Source: an uncultured Clostridium sp. (GTDB lineage Bacteria; Bacillota; Clostridia; TANB77; CAG-508). Taken from it: a stretch of 64,000 bases of DNA. The DNA is taken from the NCBI GenBank assembly GCA_947244325.1, contig CAMXJY010000006.1, positions 1 to 64,000 on the forward strand, in the 5' to 3' direction. Shown piece by piece: positions 43,663-54,345 of this stretch. The position numbers and the translations under genes are program-made. Under the pieces are notes generated by a model. That model was not told the origin of the DNA, ran no database searches, and saw only the letters and a program-made list of their open reading frames with translations. Position 1 is the first letter of the stretch, and each line of letters opens with the position of its first letter.

Positions 43663-43740
43663 GAAAAAATTTTAATATATAAATAAAATATATGTAAAAT
43701 TGAAAACGTAGTAATTTCAATATATAGAGTTGTATAAAAT

Positions 43741-43772
43741 AAAAACAGAGAGCTTTTATAACTCTCTGTTTT
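43741..43772 (-). terminator. phage-supplied terminator of tRNA-Gln
   Basis: AAACAGAGAG/CTCTCTGTTT hairpin directly after the tRNA 3' CCA on the minus strand, followed by T-run. Replaces the chromosomal one left at 5401-5426. Confidence 0.7.
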
Positions 43773-43783
43773 TGGCTGGGCTG
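43768..43783. repeat. prophage attachment core, right
   Basis: TTTTTGGCTGGGCTGG, identical to 5422-5437. It covers the acceptor-stem 3' strand and CCA of tRNA-Gln. Confidence 0.85.
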
Positions 43784-43847
43784 GCTAGATTCGAACTAGC
43801 GCATGCCAGAGTCAAAGTCTGGTGCCTTACCGCTTGGCTACAGCCCA
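43772..43847 (-). tRNA. tRNA-Gln (UUG)
   Basis: 76 nt with encoded CCA. Acceptor TGGGCTG/CAGCCCA, anticodon loop with TTG (CAA codon), T-arm with GTTCGAATC. The 3' part is restored by the prophage core. Confidence 0.95.
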
Positions 43848-43859
43848 ATATATAAATAG

Positions 43860-43937
43860 TGGGGTGGAAGATGGGACTCGAACCCACGGTCTTCAGTGCC
43901 ACAAACTGACGCGTTAACCAACTACGCTACATCCACC
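43860..43937 (-). tRNA. tRNA-His (GUG)
   Basis: 78 nt with G-1 and encoded CCA; anticodon GTG in TTTGTGGC and T-loop GGTTCGAGTCC. One T-T mismatch in the acceptor stem (6-67). Confidence 0.93.
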
Positions 43938-44246
43938 ATATTGTGGCGTGATTTATTTACAACGCTATTATATTTTAAATCAAATTTAATAGTTTGTCAA
44001 TGTTTTTTACAAATTTTTAGTAAAATCGAGAAGTATATTTTATTTATATTAAAAATTTGTATCTTTATTATTTATTATATTTTTTTATGATATACTATGT
44101 GTTGTATTTTCATGTTATATTAAAATATATAAATAAAGTAATTTTGGAAATAACAATTAGGAATAAAAAAAGTTTAGAATAATAATATATTATTGTTTAA
44201 ACTTTAAATACATAAGCAGTTTAGAATTTTATATGCTGGAGGAAAG

Positions 44247-45428
44247 ATGAGATTTAAGAAAAAAATTATTAAAGTTTTTTTAGTTATATTTATGATACAA
44301 TTTTTGTTTTATAAATATTCATTTGCAACAAGCTATAATCAAGCAATAGTTCCAAATGATGAACAAGATAATGGAGAAATAAGAATTTATTCGGAATCAG
44401 CTATTTTGATAGAGAGTAAAACAGGAAAAGTTTTATATGAAAAGGATATGCATGCGAGAAAATATCCAGCAAGTACAACAAAAATATTAACAGCGATACT
44501 TGCAATTGAAAAATGTGATTTGAATGAAAATCAAATGGCAAGTAATGCAGCAGTAAATTCTATAAAAGCTGGATATTCAACTGCCAATATACAAGTGGGG
44601 GAGACTTTTACTGTAGGAGAATTATTAAATGTAATGATGATTCATTCTGCAAATGAAGCGGCAAATATACTTGCAGAACATATTTCAGGAAGTATGAGTG
44701 AATTTGCAAAGTTGATGAATGAAAAAGCAAAAGAAATAGGATGCTTAGATACAAATTTTGTAAATGCTAATGGTGCACATGATGAAAATCATTATTCAAC
44801 AGCATATGATATGGCTATGATTGCACGATATTGTATGAAAAATGAAACTTTCAGAAATCTAGTAACAACTATGGAATGTAGTCTTCCGAATACAGAATTA
44901 TGGCAAGAGCCAAGGGTTTATCGAAATACTAATAGTTTATTATTATCTGATAATAAATATTATTATCCATATTGCAATGGAATAAAAACAGGTTTTACAA
45001 CACCTGCTAAAAATTGTTTAATTTCTAGCAGTAATAAAGATGGATTTGAAACAATTGCAGTTGTACTTCATGCAGAAAGTACAGAAGAGGGGCTAAGTGC
45101 GAGATATTTAGATACAATAAATTTGTTTGAATATGGATACAATCATTATAATTTAGATGATATATTAGAAGAGTATGATATGCATGAATATGAAAATGTA
45201 GAAGAAAAACAAGAAAGTAGAGGCTTTGTAGCAGGAATTGTTCCAAATGATGATGATAGCAATAATTCTATTATTGAGGATAATAAAATAACATTAAAAT
45301 CTGAGATAATGAAAATTTTGATAGGAATAATTTTGTTAATAGGAGCTTTTTGGATTATTATAAATAGAAAAAAAGGAAAGCATGAGTATAATAAAGGTTT
45401 TTATTTGAGAGAATCAAATAGTCGTTAA
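44247..45428 (+). CDS. dacF: D-alanyl-D-alanine carboxypeptidase (DacF/PBP5 type)
   Basis: 393 residues. Signal peptide or anchor (8-26), then SxxK as STTK, SxN as HSANEA and KTG as GIKTGF, the three catalytic motifs of class A low-molecular-weight PBPs. It trims the terminal D-Ala of peptidoglycan stem peptides. A C-terminal transmembrane helix (about 355-372) would hold it to the membrane. Single gene with GGAGG start site; a bidirectional hairpin separates it from the convergent sulfatase gene. Confidence 0.9.
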   Translation: MRFKKKIIKVFLVIFMIQFLFYKYSFATSYNQAIVPNDEQDNGEIRIYSESAILIESKTGKVLYEKDMHARKYPASTTKILTAILAIEKCDLNENQMASNAAVNSIKAGYSTANIQVGETFTVGELLNVMMIHSANEAANILAEHISGSMSEFAKLMNEKAKEIGCLDTNFVNANGAHDENHYSTAYDMAMIARYCMKNETFRNLVTTMECSLPNTELWQEPRVYRNTNSLLLSDNKYYYPYCNGIKTGFTTPAKNCLISSSNKDGFETIAVVLHAESTEEGLSARYLDTINLFEYGYNHYNLDDILEEYDMHEYENVEEKQESRGFVAGIVPNDDDSNNSIIEDNKITLKSEIMKILIGIILLIGAFWIIINRKKGKHEYNKGFYLRESNSR

Positions 45429-45487
45429 AAATAAGAAAGTATATGTGAATAATATGCAAAGATAATAATTTAAAAGTATTTAATAAA

Positions 45488-45530
45488 TAAAAAGTATAGA
45501 AATTTTTAATTTCTATACTTTTTATTAGAT
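45488..45530. terminator. bidirectional terminator between dacF and LTA-synthase-like gene
   Basis: AAAGTATAGAAATT/AATTTCTATACTTT stem with A-run and T-run on the two sides. Confidence 0.8.
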
Positions 45531-45567
45531 TTGTGTATTATATTTTAAACTGTTTTTAGTCAAATAT

Positions 45568-47589
45568 CTAGTTTGATTTTGGTACTTCAAATAAAGAAGT
45601 TATTTTACTTGAATTATCAAACATATTATTAAATTGTAAATAATGATAATTCTCAATTAATTTTGAATATTCTGTTTCTTCTGAGAAGTCATGATATTTA
45701 CCTGTTTTATCCATATATCCATTACCAGTAATAATAGGTATTTCACTTCTAAGTTCATCTAAAAATTCAAGATATGGTGTTTTTTGAATATTAGCAACAT
45801 CTAAAAGTAAAGAAGATAAATAGTTTGAGCTAATATCAGTTACATTTTTATATTTTTCTGTATCAATATCATAATTTGCCCATATTAAAAATGGTGTAAT
45901 ATAAGTTTGTTCTGTAGCTTCTTTGGAAGTAGGGTCACTATAATTTTTAGCTAATAAATCTTTGTAAAATTCATCTTCTACATAAGGCTGATGGTCACCA
46001 AATAAAACAATAATAGTAGGTTCTTCTTGATTTTCAAAATAATTAATTAAATATTCTAAAGCTTCATCAGCAATTTTTATTAAAGATAAATATTGATTTA
46101 ATTTAGGATATTGTCCATCTTCAGCGATTACAGTATTTGTAAAATTTTCATCAGTATAACTTCCATGATTTTGCATAGTAAGTGTGAAGTTAAACATTTT
46201 TTCATTTTCGTTTTTATTTTCATATATATCAATAATATTTTGATATGTACTTAAATCACTTGGATATTCTCTAATATATGTTAAATCTTTCATTGTAGAT
46301 ATGTGTGAAAATGAACTAAATCCAAGTCTTGGATATGCTAAGTTTCTGTTGTATCCTTGTGGATAATAACAATGCATTGCACTTGTTGAATATCCTTGAG
46401 ATTTTAATATTGTTGCAAGAGAATAAGAATTTCTAAGTACATATTGTTGATATGGAACTGTTCTTTTTGGAACAAAAGCCATAGAATTTGATGTTAAAAA
46501 TTCCCATTCGCTGTTTGGAGTAGTAGCTCCAAAAATAGATACATGCAAATTACCTTTTATAGCATTTTTATTTAAACTTTTAAAGAAAGGTAAGTAATCA
46601 GTATTTGTTTTAAATTTTCCTACAACACTTAAATCAGCAAATGATTCATTCATTATTGCAATAATATTTGGATATTCATAATTTTCATCATGTTCCACTA
46701 TAGGAACTTCAATTGATTCGGCAAGTTCTGTTATAGAGTTTACGTCATAACCTTCTGGAGTATCAATAATAAGATTTCTTGATTGTTTAAATAAGCTCGC
46801 TATTAGACCATTATTATGATATTCTTCCTTAGGGTCCCAATTTTCATCTAATTCAAATTTTGTAATCATATCAGTTAAATAAAAATTAGTAGTAAATGAA
46901 ATTGTTATTGCTAAAACAATTACTCTATATGCAATTTTGACTTTTCCATTTTTAAAACTAGAAAATTGTATTTTATGTAACACAAAAATACCAAAGAAAA
47001 ATAAGATAATTCCTAATACAGCTTTTTTACTAAGTACAAATTTAAAAGTAGGGAGAACTGTTAAAGCAACATTAAAAGAAAATATATCCCATGGAACTAG
47101 AGGAGTTCCTCTAAAAGCAGTTATAAAATGATTTACGATTCCAGCTATAAAAGTTAACAACATACTTAAATATAAACTGATTTTTAGTTTTCCAAAAATG
47201 CAGTAGAAAAATCCTATTATAAAATAAATGAAAATAAAATTTAATTTCATTCTTTTAGATTCAAAGAATAATTTTCCATTACAAAATAGTTGGCAATAAA
47301 GATAAATAAGTATTGGGATAAAAATTAATATAAAAGTTTTTTTTAGTAAATCAAAATAAAATTTTTTATCAATGGATTTAAGTTTATTTACAACTTTATC
47401 TAATCTTGTAAAATGATATAATTGTTTTAAGTGTAACTTTTCAGCTAAATTAATAAAAAAATTTTTTAATATATCAATTTTAGGTTTTAAAGGTTCTAAT
47501 TTTTGCTTTATAAAATTTTTAAATTTTAATGTAGTATTATTAAATGAGTTTTTAATTTTATTTAAAGCATTTTTTATTTTTGTTTTCAT
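45568..47589 (-). CDS. LTA synthase-like membrane sulfatase
   Basis: 673 residues from ATG 47589 (AAAGGA upstream); a longer in-frame reading to 47643 has no ribosome site. A basic N-terminus, about five transmembrane segments (near 85-235), then an extracellular sulfatase domain with NIIAIMNESFADLSV, the catalytic Thr region GATTPNSEWEFL and a metal-binding FGDHQPY. The family transfers glycerol-phosphate or phosphoethanolamine groups in wall polymer synthesis. Substrate cannot be told from sequence. Confidence 0.88.
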   Translation of the reverse strand: MKTKIKNALNKIKNSFNNTTLKFKNFIKQKLEPLKPKIDILKNFFINLAEKLHLKQLYHFTRLDKVVNKLKSIDKKFYFDLLKKTFILIFIPILIYLYCQLFCNGKLFFESKRMKLNFIFIYFIIGFFYCIFGKLKISLYLSMLLTFIAGIVNHFITAFRGTPLVPWDIFSFNVALTVLPTFKFVLSKKAVLGIILFFFGIFVLHKIQFSSFKNGKVKIAYRVIVLAITISFTTNFYLTDMITKFELDENWDPKEEYHNNGLIASLFKQSRNLIIDTPEGYDVNSITELAESIEVPIVEHDENYEYPNIIAIMNESFADLSVVGKFKTNTDYLPFFKSLNKNAIKGNLHVSIFGATTPNSEWEFLTSNSMAFVPKRTVPYQQYVLRNSYSLATILKSQGYSTSAMHCYYPQGYNRNLAYPRLGFSSFSHISTMKDLTYIREYPSDLSTYQNIIDIYENKNENEKMFNFTLTMQNHGSYTDENFTNTVIAEDGQYPKLNQYLSLIKIADEALEYLINYFENQEEPTIIVLFGDHQPYVEDEFYKDLLAKNYSDPTSKEATEQTYITPFLIWANYDIDTEKYKNVTDISSNYLSSLLLDVANIQKTPYLEFLDELRSEIPIITGNGYMDKTGKYHDFSEETEYSKLIENYHYLQFNNMFDNSSKITSLFEVPKSN

Positions 47590-47892
47590 TAATAATCCTT
47601 TCAAATAAACATATAATAGTTTATAAAATAAAAAAACAAACAAAGAAATTTTGAGTGTTAATTATTCCAATATAAATCAGTTATTTTAATATAACATAAT
47701 TTTTACAAAAAGTGAAGTATAAGAAATAAAAAAAACATAATTGCTAAAAAAATGATAAAAAATGATAAAAAAGTTTAAAATTCAAAGATAATTTTAAAGT
47801 AAACCAAACATACATACTGTACACATAAAAGATAGAAATAATAATTTTATGTTACAAAATTACAAAAATGTAAAATTAATGTGAATAAAATA

Positions 47893-47947
47893 TGTCGAAA
47901 AAATGTCTAAATATGAGTTATTCACAGAGTTATCCACATTATCCACA
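47893..47947. promoter_or_regulatory. DnaA-box cluster with an adjacent Spo0A box
   Basis: TTATTCACA (47918-47926), TTATCCACA (47930-47938) and TTATCCACA (47939-47947) all match the DnaA box TTATNCACA on one strand, the last two contiguous. TGTCGAA at 47893-47899 is a consensus Spo0A box, with a TGTCTAA 11 bp further. The surrounding 400 bp are gene-free and extremely AT-rich. Confidence 0.65.
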
Positions 47948-48067
47948 GAAAAAATCAATCAAAAAAATGGTTTTCATAAAAAGGAAACAGATTACATAAA
48001 ACTTTTTTTATAAAAATTTGATAAAAAAATTAATATGTGATATTAATATAATAATGGAGGAAATATC

Positions 48068-48718
48068 ATGAATTACTATATAGATTTCGATAATACATTA
48101 TATGAAACATCTAGCTTAACAAGCTTAATGCTAGAAGCAATAATTGATTTTGTAGTAGAAAATATAAACAGAAATAGAGAAGAAATATCAGAAGAAATAA
48201 AAAGTAATTTCAATTCAACAACAGGAAATATATATAAATTTGCAGAAGAAGTTGCAAAAGGATATCAAATTAATCCACAGTTAGCTGTACAAAATGTGAA
48301 AGAATGTATTGCAAATTCAAAAAATCTTACCTATGAAGATGGAAAAAGATTTTTAGAAAGAATAAAAGCAAGAGGTCATAAACTAATAATGCTAACATAT
48401 ATTCCAGATAAAAGTAATGAGGAATATCAAATGGATAAAATAAATGCATCTGGATTAAAAGATTATTTTGACGAAATAATAATAACATCAGATTATAAAT
48501 TTACTTTAAATTTGGACTATAAAAAAGGAATTTTTGTTGATGACAATCCAAGAGATATAAAAGGATTATATGAAAAAAGTCCAATTAAAGTAATCAGAAT
48601 AAAGAAGAAAAGTAATAAGTATTCAAAAGTAGATATTGATATTAAAGATATAGAAGAATATGAATCTTTTGATGATATAAAAATACCTTTAAGTAGAGAA
48701 CAAGAAGAAGTTAGATAA
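48068..48718 (+). CDS. HAD-family hydrolase
   Basis: 216 residues. Motif I is YIDFDNTLYET (DxDxT), motif II the T in MLTYIPDKS, and the final acidic motif IFVDDNPRDI (DD). A helical cap lies between (about 15-90). A small-molecule phosphatase is likely; substrate unknown. GGAGG precedes ATG; DnaA boxes lie about 120 bp upstream, so its promoter may be DnaA-controlled. Confidence 0.85.
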   Translation: MNYYIDFDNTLYETSSLTSLMLEAIIDFVVENINRNREEISEEIKSNFNSTTGNIYKFAEEVAKGYQINPQLAVQNVKECIANSKNLTYEDGKRFLERIKARGHKLIMLTYIPDKSNEEYQMDKINASGLKDYFDEIIITSDYKFTLNLDYKKGIFVDDNPRDIKGLYEKSPIKVIRIKKKSNKYSKVDIDIKDIEEYESFDDIKIPLSREQEEVR

Positions 48719-48895
48719 TTAAAGAAATATTATAAAAAATAATAATTTAATATTTAAAGATAAAGTAGTTAAGAAAATATTTATAGAATTTTAAATAATA
48801 TATATAGTTAAATTGAAAAAATAGACTTTAAAATATAAATGTTATATGTTATATAGGTAAAATAGATATGTTACAAGTAAATTGAAAATAAAATA

Positions 48896-48924
48896 TTGAC
48901 TTTTTATAGTAACTGTTGTAAAAT
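48896..48924 (+). promoter_or_regulatory. promoter of the glyS T-box transcript
   Basis: TTGACT, 17-bp spacer, TAAAAT, about 290 bp upstream of glyS. Confidence 0.65.
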
Positions 48925-48929
48925 AGATT

Positions 48930-49140
48930 ACATAATATGAATTGCAATGAAAAAGAGGGAATATATTAAAAAGCTATTTAGAAGTGAGTTTGTGATAGTG
49001 AAAAACAAACAATAGTAAATATATTTTGGAGCTTTGGAGCAATATAAATTAAGGTGGGTATAAAAAATACCAATTAGGGTGGAACCGCGTGAGTAGAACT
49101 TACGTCCCTAGCTTTATGCTAAGGATGTAAGTTTTTTGTT
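48930..49140 (+). ncRNA. T-box riboswitch (glycyl) upstream of glyS
   Basis: The T-box sequence AGGGTGGAACCGCG is at 49076-49089. It is followed by a terminator AACTTACGTCCCTAGC/GCTAAGGATGTAAGTT (49097-49132) with TTTTTT. Uncharged tRNA-Gly pairing with the T-box would form the antiterminator and allow glyS expression. The specifier loop was not located with certainty; glycine is inferred from the gene controlled. Confidence 0.9.
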
Positions 49141-49216
49141 TTATAAAAACTAATCCTTAGAAAAAATATGAAGAATTACCATATCTTCATAAAAAAATAA
49201 AGAGGAGGTTTTTATT

Positions 49217-50599
49217 ATGGTAGAATCAATGGAAAAAATTGTAAATTTATGTAAGGCAAGAGGATATGTATATCCAGGATCTGAAATTTACGGAGGATTA
49301 GCCAATACTTGGGACTATGGACCATTAGGAGTAGAACTAAAAAACAATGTAAAAAAAGCATGGATGAAAAAGTTTGTACAAGAAAGTAAATATAATGTAG
49401 GACTTGATGCAGCAATATTAATGAATCCACAAACTTGGGTAGCATCTGGACACGTTGGAGGATTTTCAGATCCACTTATAGACTGTAAAGAATGTAAAAC
49501 AAGACACAGAGCAGATAAACTTATAGAAGAATGGGCACACGAAAAAGGAAAAGACATGATAGCAGATGGTATGTCTGATGAAGCAATGATAAAATTTATA
49601 GATGATAATAATATAGATTGTCCAAATTGTGGAAAACACAATTTTACAGAGATAAGAAAATTTAATTTAATGTTTAAAACATTTCAAGGTGTAACGGAAG
49701 ATTCAAAATCAGAAATTTATTTAAGACCAGAAACAGCACAAGGTATATTTGTTAATTTTAAAAATGTACAAAGAACAACAAGAAGAAAATTACCAATGGG
49801 AATTGCTCAAATAGGTAAAGCTTTTAGAAATGAAATTACACCAGGAAACTTTACATTTAGAACAAGAGAATTTGAACAAATGGAACTTGAATTTTTCTGC
49901 AAACCAGGAACTGATTTAGAATGGTTTGAATATTGGAGAAATTATTGTAAGAAATTTTTATTAGATTTAGGAATGGAAGAAAAGAATATAAGATTAAGAG
50001 ATCATAGCCCTGAAGAGTTAGTATTTTATAGTAAAGCAACAACAGACATAGAAGTTGCATTTCCATTTGGTTGGGGAGAACTTTGGGGAATTGCTGATAG
50101 AACAGATTATGACTTATCAAGACATATGGAACATTCAAAAGAAGATTTAACATATTTAGATCCTGAAACTAATGAAAGATTTGTACCATATTGTATTGAG
50201 CCATCACTTGGAGCAGATAGAGCAACACTTGCATTTTTATGTAATAGTTATTTTGAAGAGGAAGTAGGAGAAGGAGATGTTAGAACAGTATTAAAATTAC
50301 ATCCAGCTTTAGCACCTTATAAAGTAGCAGTACTTCCATTATCAAAGAAATTATCAGAAAAAGCAGAAGAAGTTTATATCAGTTTATCAAAATACTTTAT
50401 GTGTGATTATGATGAAGCAGGAAGTATAGGAAAAAGATATAGAAGAGAAGATGAAATAGGAACTCCTTTCTGTATAACTGTTGATTTTGATACTTTAGAA
50501 GATGGTTGTGTAACTGTTAGAGATAGAGATACAATGGAACAAATTAGAATTAAAATTGATGAAGTAGCAAAATATGTTCAAGATAAATTAGAGTTTTAA
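49217..50599 (+). CDS. glyS: glycine--tRNA ligase, alpha2 (eukaryote-like) type
   Basis: 460 residues with class II motifs: the start [27 protein letters not shown], motif 2 ([32 protein letters not shown]), motif 3 ([18 protein letters not shown]) and a C-terminal anticodon-binding domain ([13 protein letters not shown]). It charges tRNA-Gly. GGAGG lies 8 bp before ATG. Controlled by the T-box leader. Of note, efficient glycyl-tRNA supply is what the proposed CGG-to-glycine shift would use. Confidence 0.97.
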   Translation: MVESMEKIVNLCKARGYVYPGSEIYGGLANTWDYGPLGVELKNNVKKAWMKKFVQESKYNVGLDAAILMNPQTWVASGHVGGFSDPLIDCKECKTRHRADKLIEEWAHEKGKDMIADGMSDEAMIKFIDDNNIDCPNCGKHNFTEIRKFNLMFKTFQGVTEDSKSEIYLRPETAQGIFVNFKNVQRTTRRKLPMGIAQIGKAFRNEITPGNFTFRTREFEQMELEFFCKPGTDLEWFEYWRNYCKKFLLDLGMEEKNIRLRDHSPEELVFYSKATTDIEVAFPFGWGELWGIADRTDYDLSRHMEHSKEDLTYLDPETNERFVPYCIEPSLGADRATLAFLCNSYFEEEVGEGDVRTVLKLHPALAPYKVAVLPLSKKLSEKAEEVYISLSKYFMCDYDEAGSIGKRYRREDEIGTPFCITVDFDTLEDGCVTVRDRDTMEQIRIKIDEVAKYVQDKLEF

Positions 50600-50637
50600 T
50601 AAGAACATAATGAAATATTAAAAGGAATAAAATAAAA

Positions 50638-51452
50638 GTGAAAGATATTAATAAAATAAAAACGAAAGATATTAATAAAATTATATGCATGATAATGGTT
50701 TGTTTTATTGGATTTCTTCTTATACTTCTTCCAATAATATTTAGTATAAAGATAGTGTTATATGAAGGAGAAGTTAATTCAGATTTGATACAAAATGAAG
50801 TGTTATCTAATTGTATAGCAATTATTGGATTTGCTGTAACAGTTTGGGCTGGTTTAAATATTAATAATTATATAGAAAAAAAGATTTTGAAAACGAAGTT
50901 TATAAAAGAAATTATGGAATTGCTTTAGAAAGAAATGGTAAATTTACAGAAGCTAAAGAACAGTACTTGAAGGCAGTTAATTCTAAAAATTTACATACTT
51001 TACTTTCAATTATACATAAAATAGTAAGTGAAAAACTAAATATAGAATTATATGTAAATCCTGAAGAGGATAGAAAAATAAAATTGTGCAGTGATAAATA
51101 TATGAAGAATTGTGTAAATACATTAAAATCAGATGATATAAAGAGTATTGTGGAAAATTTGCAAGAATTGAAAAAATATTGTCAAATTTCGAGTAAAATA
51201 TATCCTAATAATAAAGATAACTATTCATATATGACTATTTATTATATTGATTGTTTAATTTTAGATTTTTGTAATAAAGAAAAATCTAAATTATTATCAA
51301 TATTAAATGATGCTAAGAGAGAATTGGAAGTTTTAAAAGTTATTGCTCCATATTATATTGATAAAAATGGTAAAAAACAAAATGGATTAACAGAAGTTTT
51401 AGCTAAGGATATTAAATCAATAGAAGAAGAAATAAATAAAAAAAATAAATAG
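50638..51452 (+). CDS. membrane-anchored TPR protein, split by an A-run frameshift
   Basis: The first frame (from GTG 50638) gives two transmembrane segments (about 18-38, 57-72) and ends at 50928. The -1 frame continues it from the heptamer A AAA AAG (50877-50883): DFENEVYKRNYGIALERNGK, then FTEAKEQYLKAVN is a clear TPR motif, running on to 51452 (about 271 residues in total). Either one A was lost from an A8 run or a dnaX-like -1 slip joins the parts. No stable downstream hairpin is evident. Function unknown. Confidence 0.65.
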
Positions 51453-51472
51453 AGAGTATATTAGTATATAAA

Positions 51473-51509
51473 AAAGATGAATTTAATATAAATTCATCTT
51501 TTTTTATAT
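51473..51509. terminator. bidirectional terminator
   Basis: AAAGATGAATTTA/TAAATTCATCTTT with flanking A- and T-runs, between the TPR gene and the convergent sortase B gene. Confidence 0.75.
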
Positions 51510-51549
51510 AAATCTATTAATTAAGTTTATATTTAAATAAAAAATTATA

Positions 51550-52290
<741 letters not shown>

Positions 52291-52304
52291 ATTGCCTCCT
52301 AGTT

Positions 52305-53687
52305 TTATATATTTTTTTGATGAAATGTAAAAATAACAATTAACAATATAGAGATGAAAAAATGTATATGAAACAATATAATTTTTGAATTGCAACCAGT
52401 CTTTGGTGTTATGTCTTTTTCTCTATTATGTATACTATTTGTAATATTTGATATTTCCAAAATATTGTTAGTTAAATCATTATTTTCTTCCACGGAATTA
52501 TTTGAGTTAGCAGTATTTTCATTTAATATATCATTTTCAGTATCTTTAATAAAAGTATATGTTATTTTAGAAGAATATGTTTTTCCATAATCAGATATTG
52601 TTAAAATAACGTTATCTCCTATATTAGCATTTTCAAAACTAACACAATTTTTATCTATTAATACTTTTACATTGTCTGAATTGATTGTAATATTATGATC
52701 TTTAAATATGTTGGGTAATTCGAGTTTTTTAATTTTTATAGGTACATATTCTGTTAATATTTGGTTACTAGCATCCGTTGTGTACTTTACATTATTATCA
52801 ACAAATGATATGTCTCTTATATTATTGTTTTTCATATGTAAATATTCCAAATTTGTCATATTTGATAAAGCAGAAATATTAGATACTTTATTATTATCAA
52901 AATGTAGTTCTTTCATATTGGTTAAGTTTTTTAATGGGGTTATATCTTCAATACTATTATTATTTAATACTAAGTGATTTATATTGATTAAATTTGATAG
53001 AGGGGAAATATCAGTTATTGCATTATTAGCAAAACTTATGCTTTTTAAATTTACAAGATTTTTTATTTCTGAGATATTATTTATTTTATTGTTAGAAATC
53101 ATTAAGTATTCTATCTGTGGTAAATTATTAAAATTTGGAATTAGTGATATATTATTGTCATTTAAAGTTACATATTTTAAACTAATTAAATTATCTAGTT
53201 TGGATATATCTTCAATTTTATTATTGGAAAAATCTATACTTTCTAAATTTGATAGAGATTGTAAAGGAGATAAATCAGATATGTTATTATTTGGCATATA
53301 AATTACTTTTAAATTAGTAAAATTAGAAAGAACAGAAATATCTGTTAAAGAATTATTTGCAGCATAAATTTTCTCTAAGTTATTAAATTTTTCAATTCCG
53401 TTTAAGTCAGATATTGGTGATAGTTGGGGGTGGGGAGACGTATCTCCATAATTAATTATTAATGTACTTACATATTTTATTTCTTCTGAATCTAGTTGTA
53501 TTGTATTATCGCCTAAATCTTGAAATGAAGACATATGATTTATTTGATACTTTACTTCATTATACAAATTTTCATCATTAAATGTTATTGTTTCTGTTAC
53601 AGCTTTAGATGTTACATTAAAAAATAATAGAATTAAAAAAAATAATAATAGTATACATATTTGAAATTTTTTAAATATATTTAACAT
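52305..53687 (-). CDS. internalin-like LRR surface protein with sorting signal
   Basis: 460 residues. Signal peptide (1-29), cap, then about ten 22-residue leucine-rich repeats of the internalin type (LTNLKVIYMPNNNISDLSPL and variants), a beta-domain, an Asn/Glu linker and a C-terminal cell-wall signal: TPKTG, hydrophobic stretch IILFHIHFFISILLIVIF and HQK tail. Such proteins bind host or neighbour surface ligands. TPKTG differs from LPXTG and fits NPxTx-like motifs of class B enzymes, and a class B sortase follows in the operon. Confidence 0.9.
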   Translation of the reverse strand: MLNIFKKFQICILLLFFLILLFFNVTSKAVTETITFNDENLYNEVKYQINHMSSFQDLGDNTIQLDSEEIKYVSTLIINYGDTSPHPQLSPISDLNGIEKFNNLEKIYAANNSLTDISVLSNFTNLKVIYMPNNNISDLSPLQSLSNLESIDFSNNKIEDISKLDNLISLKYVTLNDNNISLIPNFNNLPQIEYLMISNNKINNISEIKNLVNLKSISFANNAITDISPLSNLININHLVLNNNSIEDITPLKNLTNMKELHFDNNKVSNISALSNMTNLEYLHMKNNNIRDISFVDNNVKYTTDASNQILTEYVPIKIKKLELPNIFKDHNITINSDNVKVLIDKNCVSFENANIGDNVILTISDYGKTYSSKITYTFIKDTENDILNENTANSNNSVEENNDLTNNILEISNITNSIHNREKDITPKTGCNSKIILFHIHFFISILLIVIFTFHQKNI

Positions 53688-53791
53688 AATTTTTCTCCTT
53701 TTATTTAAATTTTAATATGATTTCAAGCATATTATGTTATAAAATTAAATAATATTGAATATCTATAAGTGATGATGTTAAGATTATTTTT

Positions 53792-54068
53792 TTAGCAATA
53801 AAATTTAATTTCTCCAGCGTGAATTGATTTCCATAATTCAACAATTTGAAAATAATGTAATGAAATATCTTCACAAATAATATTTAATTCTTTTTCTGGA
53901 ATTTTACTTTTATTATGACAAACTATACAACCACCAGACTCTGTTATCCAAACTTTTGTTGAATTAGCATTTGGAGTTCCTTTTGAAATATGAACGTGTA
54001 GGGGCTCGTCATTTTCATTTGTCCAAAAATAAATTTTATATCCGTTTTAATTCAAAAATACTAGGCAA
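53792..54068 (-). CDS. DUF4160 protein, read through CGG +1 shift
   Basis: From TTG 54068 (GGAGG 7 bp upstream) the frame reads MPSIFELK and meets CGG at 54044-54042; the raw frame stops two codons later. Skipping the C gives GYKIYFWTNENDEPLHVHIS and on to a 91-residue protein, the full normal length of DUF4160 proteins (MPxI start, FW.N...PHVH motif). These often pair with DUF2442-like partners in toxin-antitoxin-like units. Here it overlaps the end of the 94-residue gene by 8 bp. Confidence 0.75.
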
Positions 54069-54345
54069 TTTCAAGTCCTCCTAAACGTGCATATTTAAAA
54101 AAGAAAGCAGAACCATTTTTTACAATTTCTAAAAATGTTTTCTTTTCTTTTTCGGTATAATTTCCGTCCTCTAAAACTATATTGTAACTTGGAATTTCAA
54201 TAACCAAAGTATCAAAACCATATTCCATTGGTCTTTCAAAAGATATTCTTACATATTCTTCGCCATTTTCTTTTTTTCCAATCCCAGAAAATACACCAAG
54301 TGTACCATCAGGATATTGTGCAAATTCATGAGTCATATATATCAC
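54061..54345 (-). CDS. hypothetical partner of DUF4160 protein, 94 residues
   Basis: Sequence YPDGTLGVFSGIGKKENGEE, RISFERPMEYGFDTLVIEIP and NGSAFFFKYARLGGLEIA; no family recognised. It overlaps the DUF4160 start, so both form one operon and may act together. ATG 54345 behind AAGGAGTG; MTHEF (54333) is a possible alternative start. Confidence 0.65.
   Translation of the reverse strand: MIYMTHEFAQYPDGTLGVFSGIGKKENGEEYVRISFERPMEYGFDTLVIEIPSYNIVLEDGNYTEKEKKTFLEIVKNGSAFFFKYARLGGLEIA

Larger units (their letters stand above)
5422..43783. mobile_element. complete siphophage-type prophage integrated in tRNA-Gln
   Basis: A 38.3-kb unit bounded by a 16-bp direct repeat. The integrase lies next to the left copy and the intact tRNA-Gln at the right copy. 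Order: integrase, immunity genes (mostly minus strand), early/recombination/replication genes, methyltransferases, terminase, portal, scaffold, coat, connectors, tail tube, chaperones, tape measure, tail proteins, holin-like protein, endolysin. All packaging, head and lysis functions expected of a long non-contractile-tailed phage are recognisable. Several genes require the CGG reading rule described in the findings. Confidence 0.92.
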
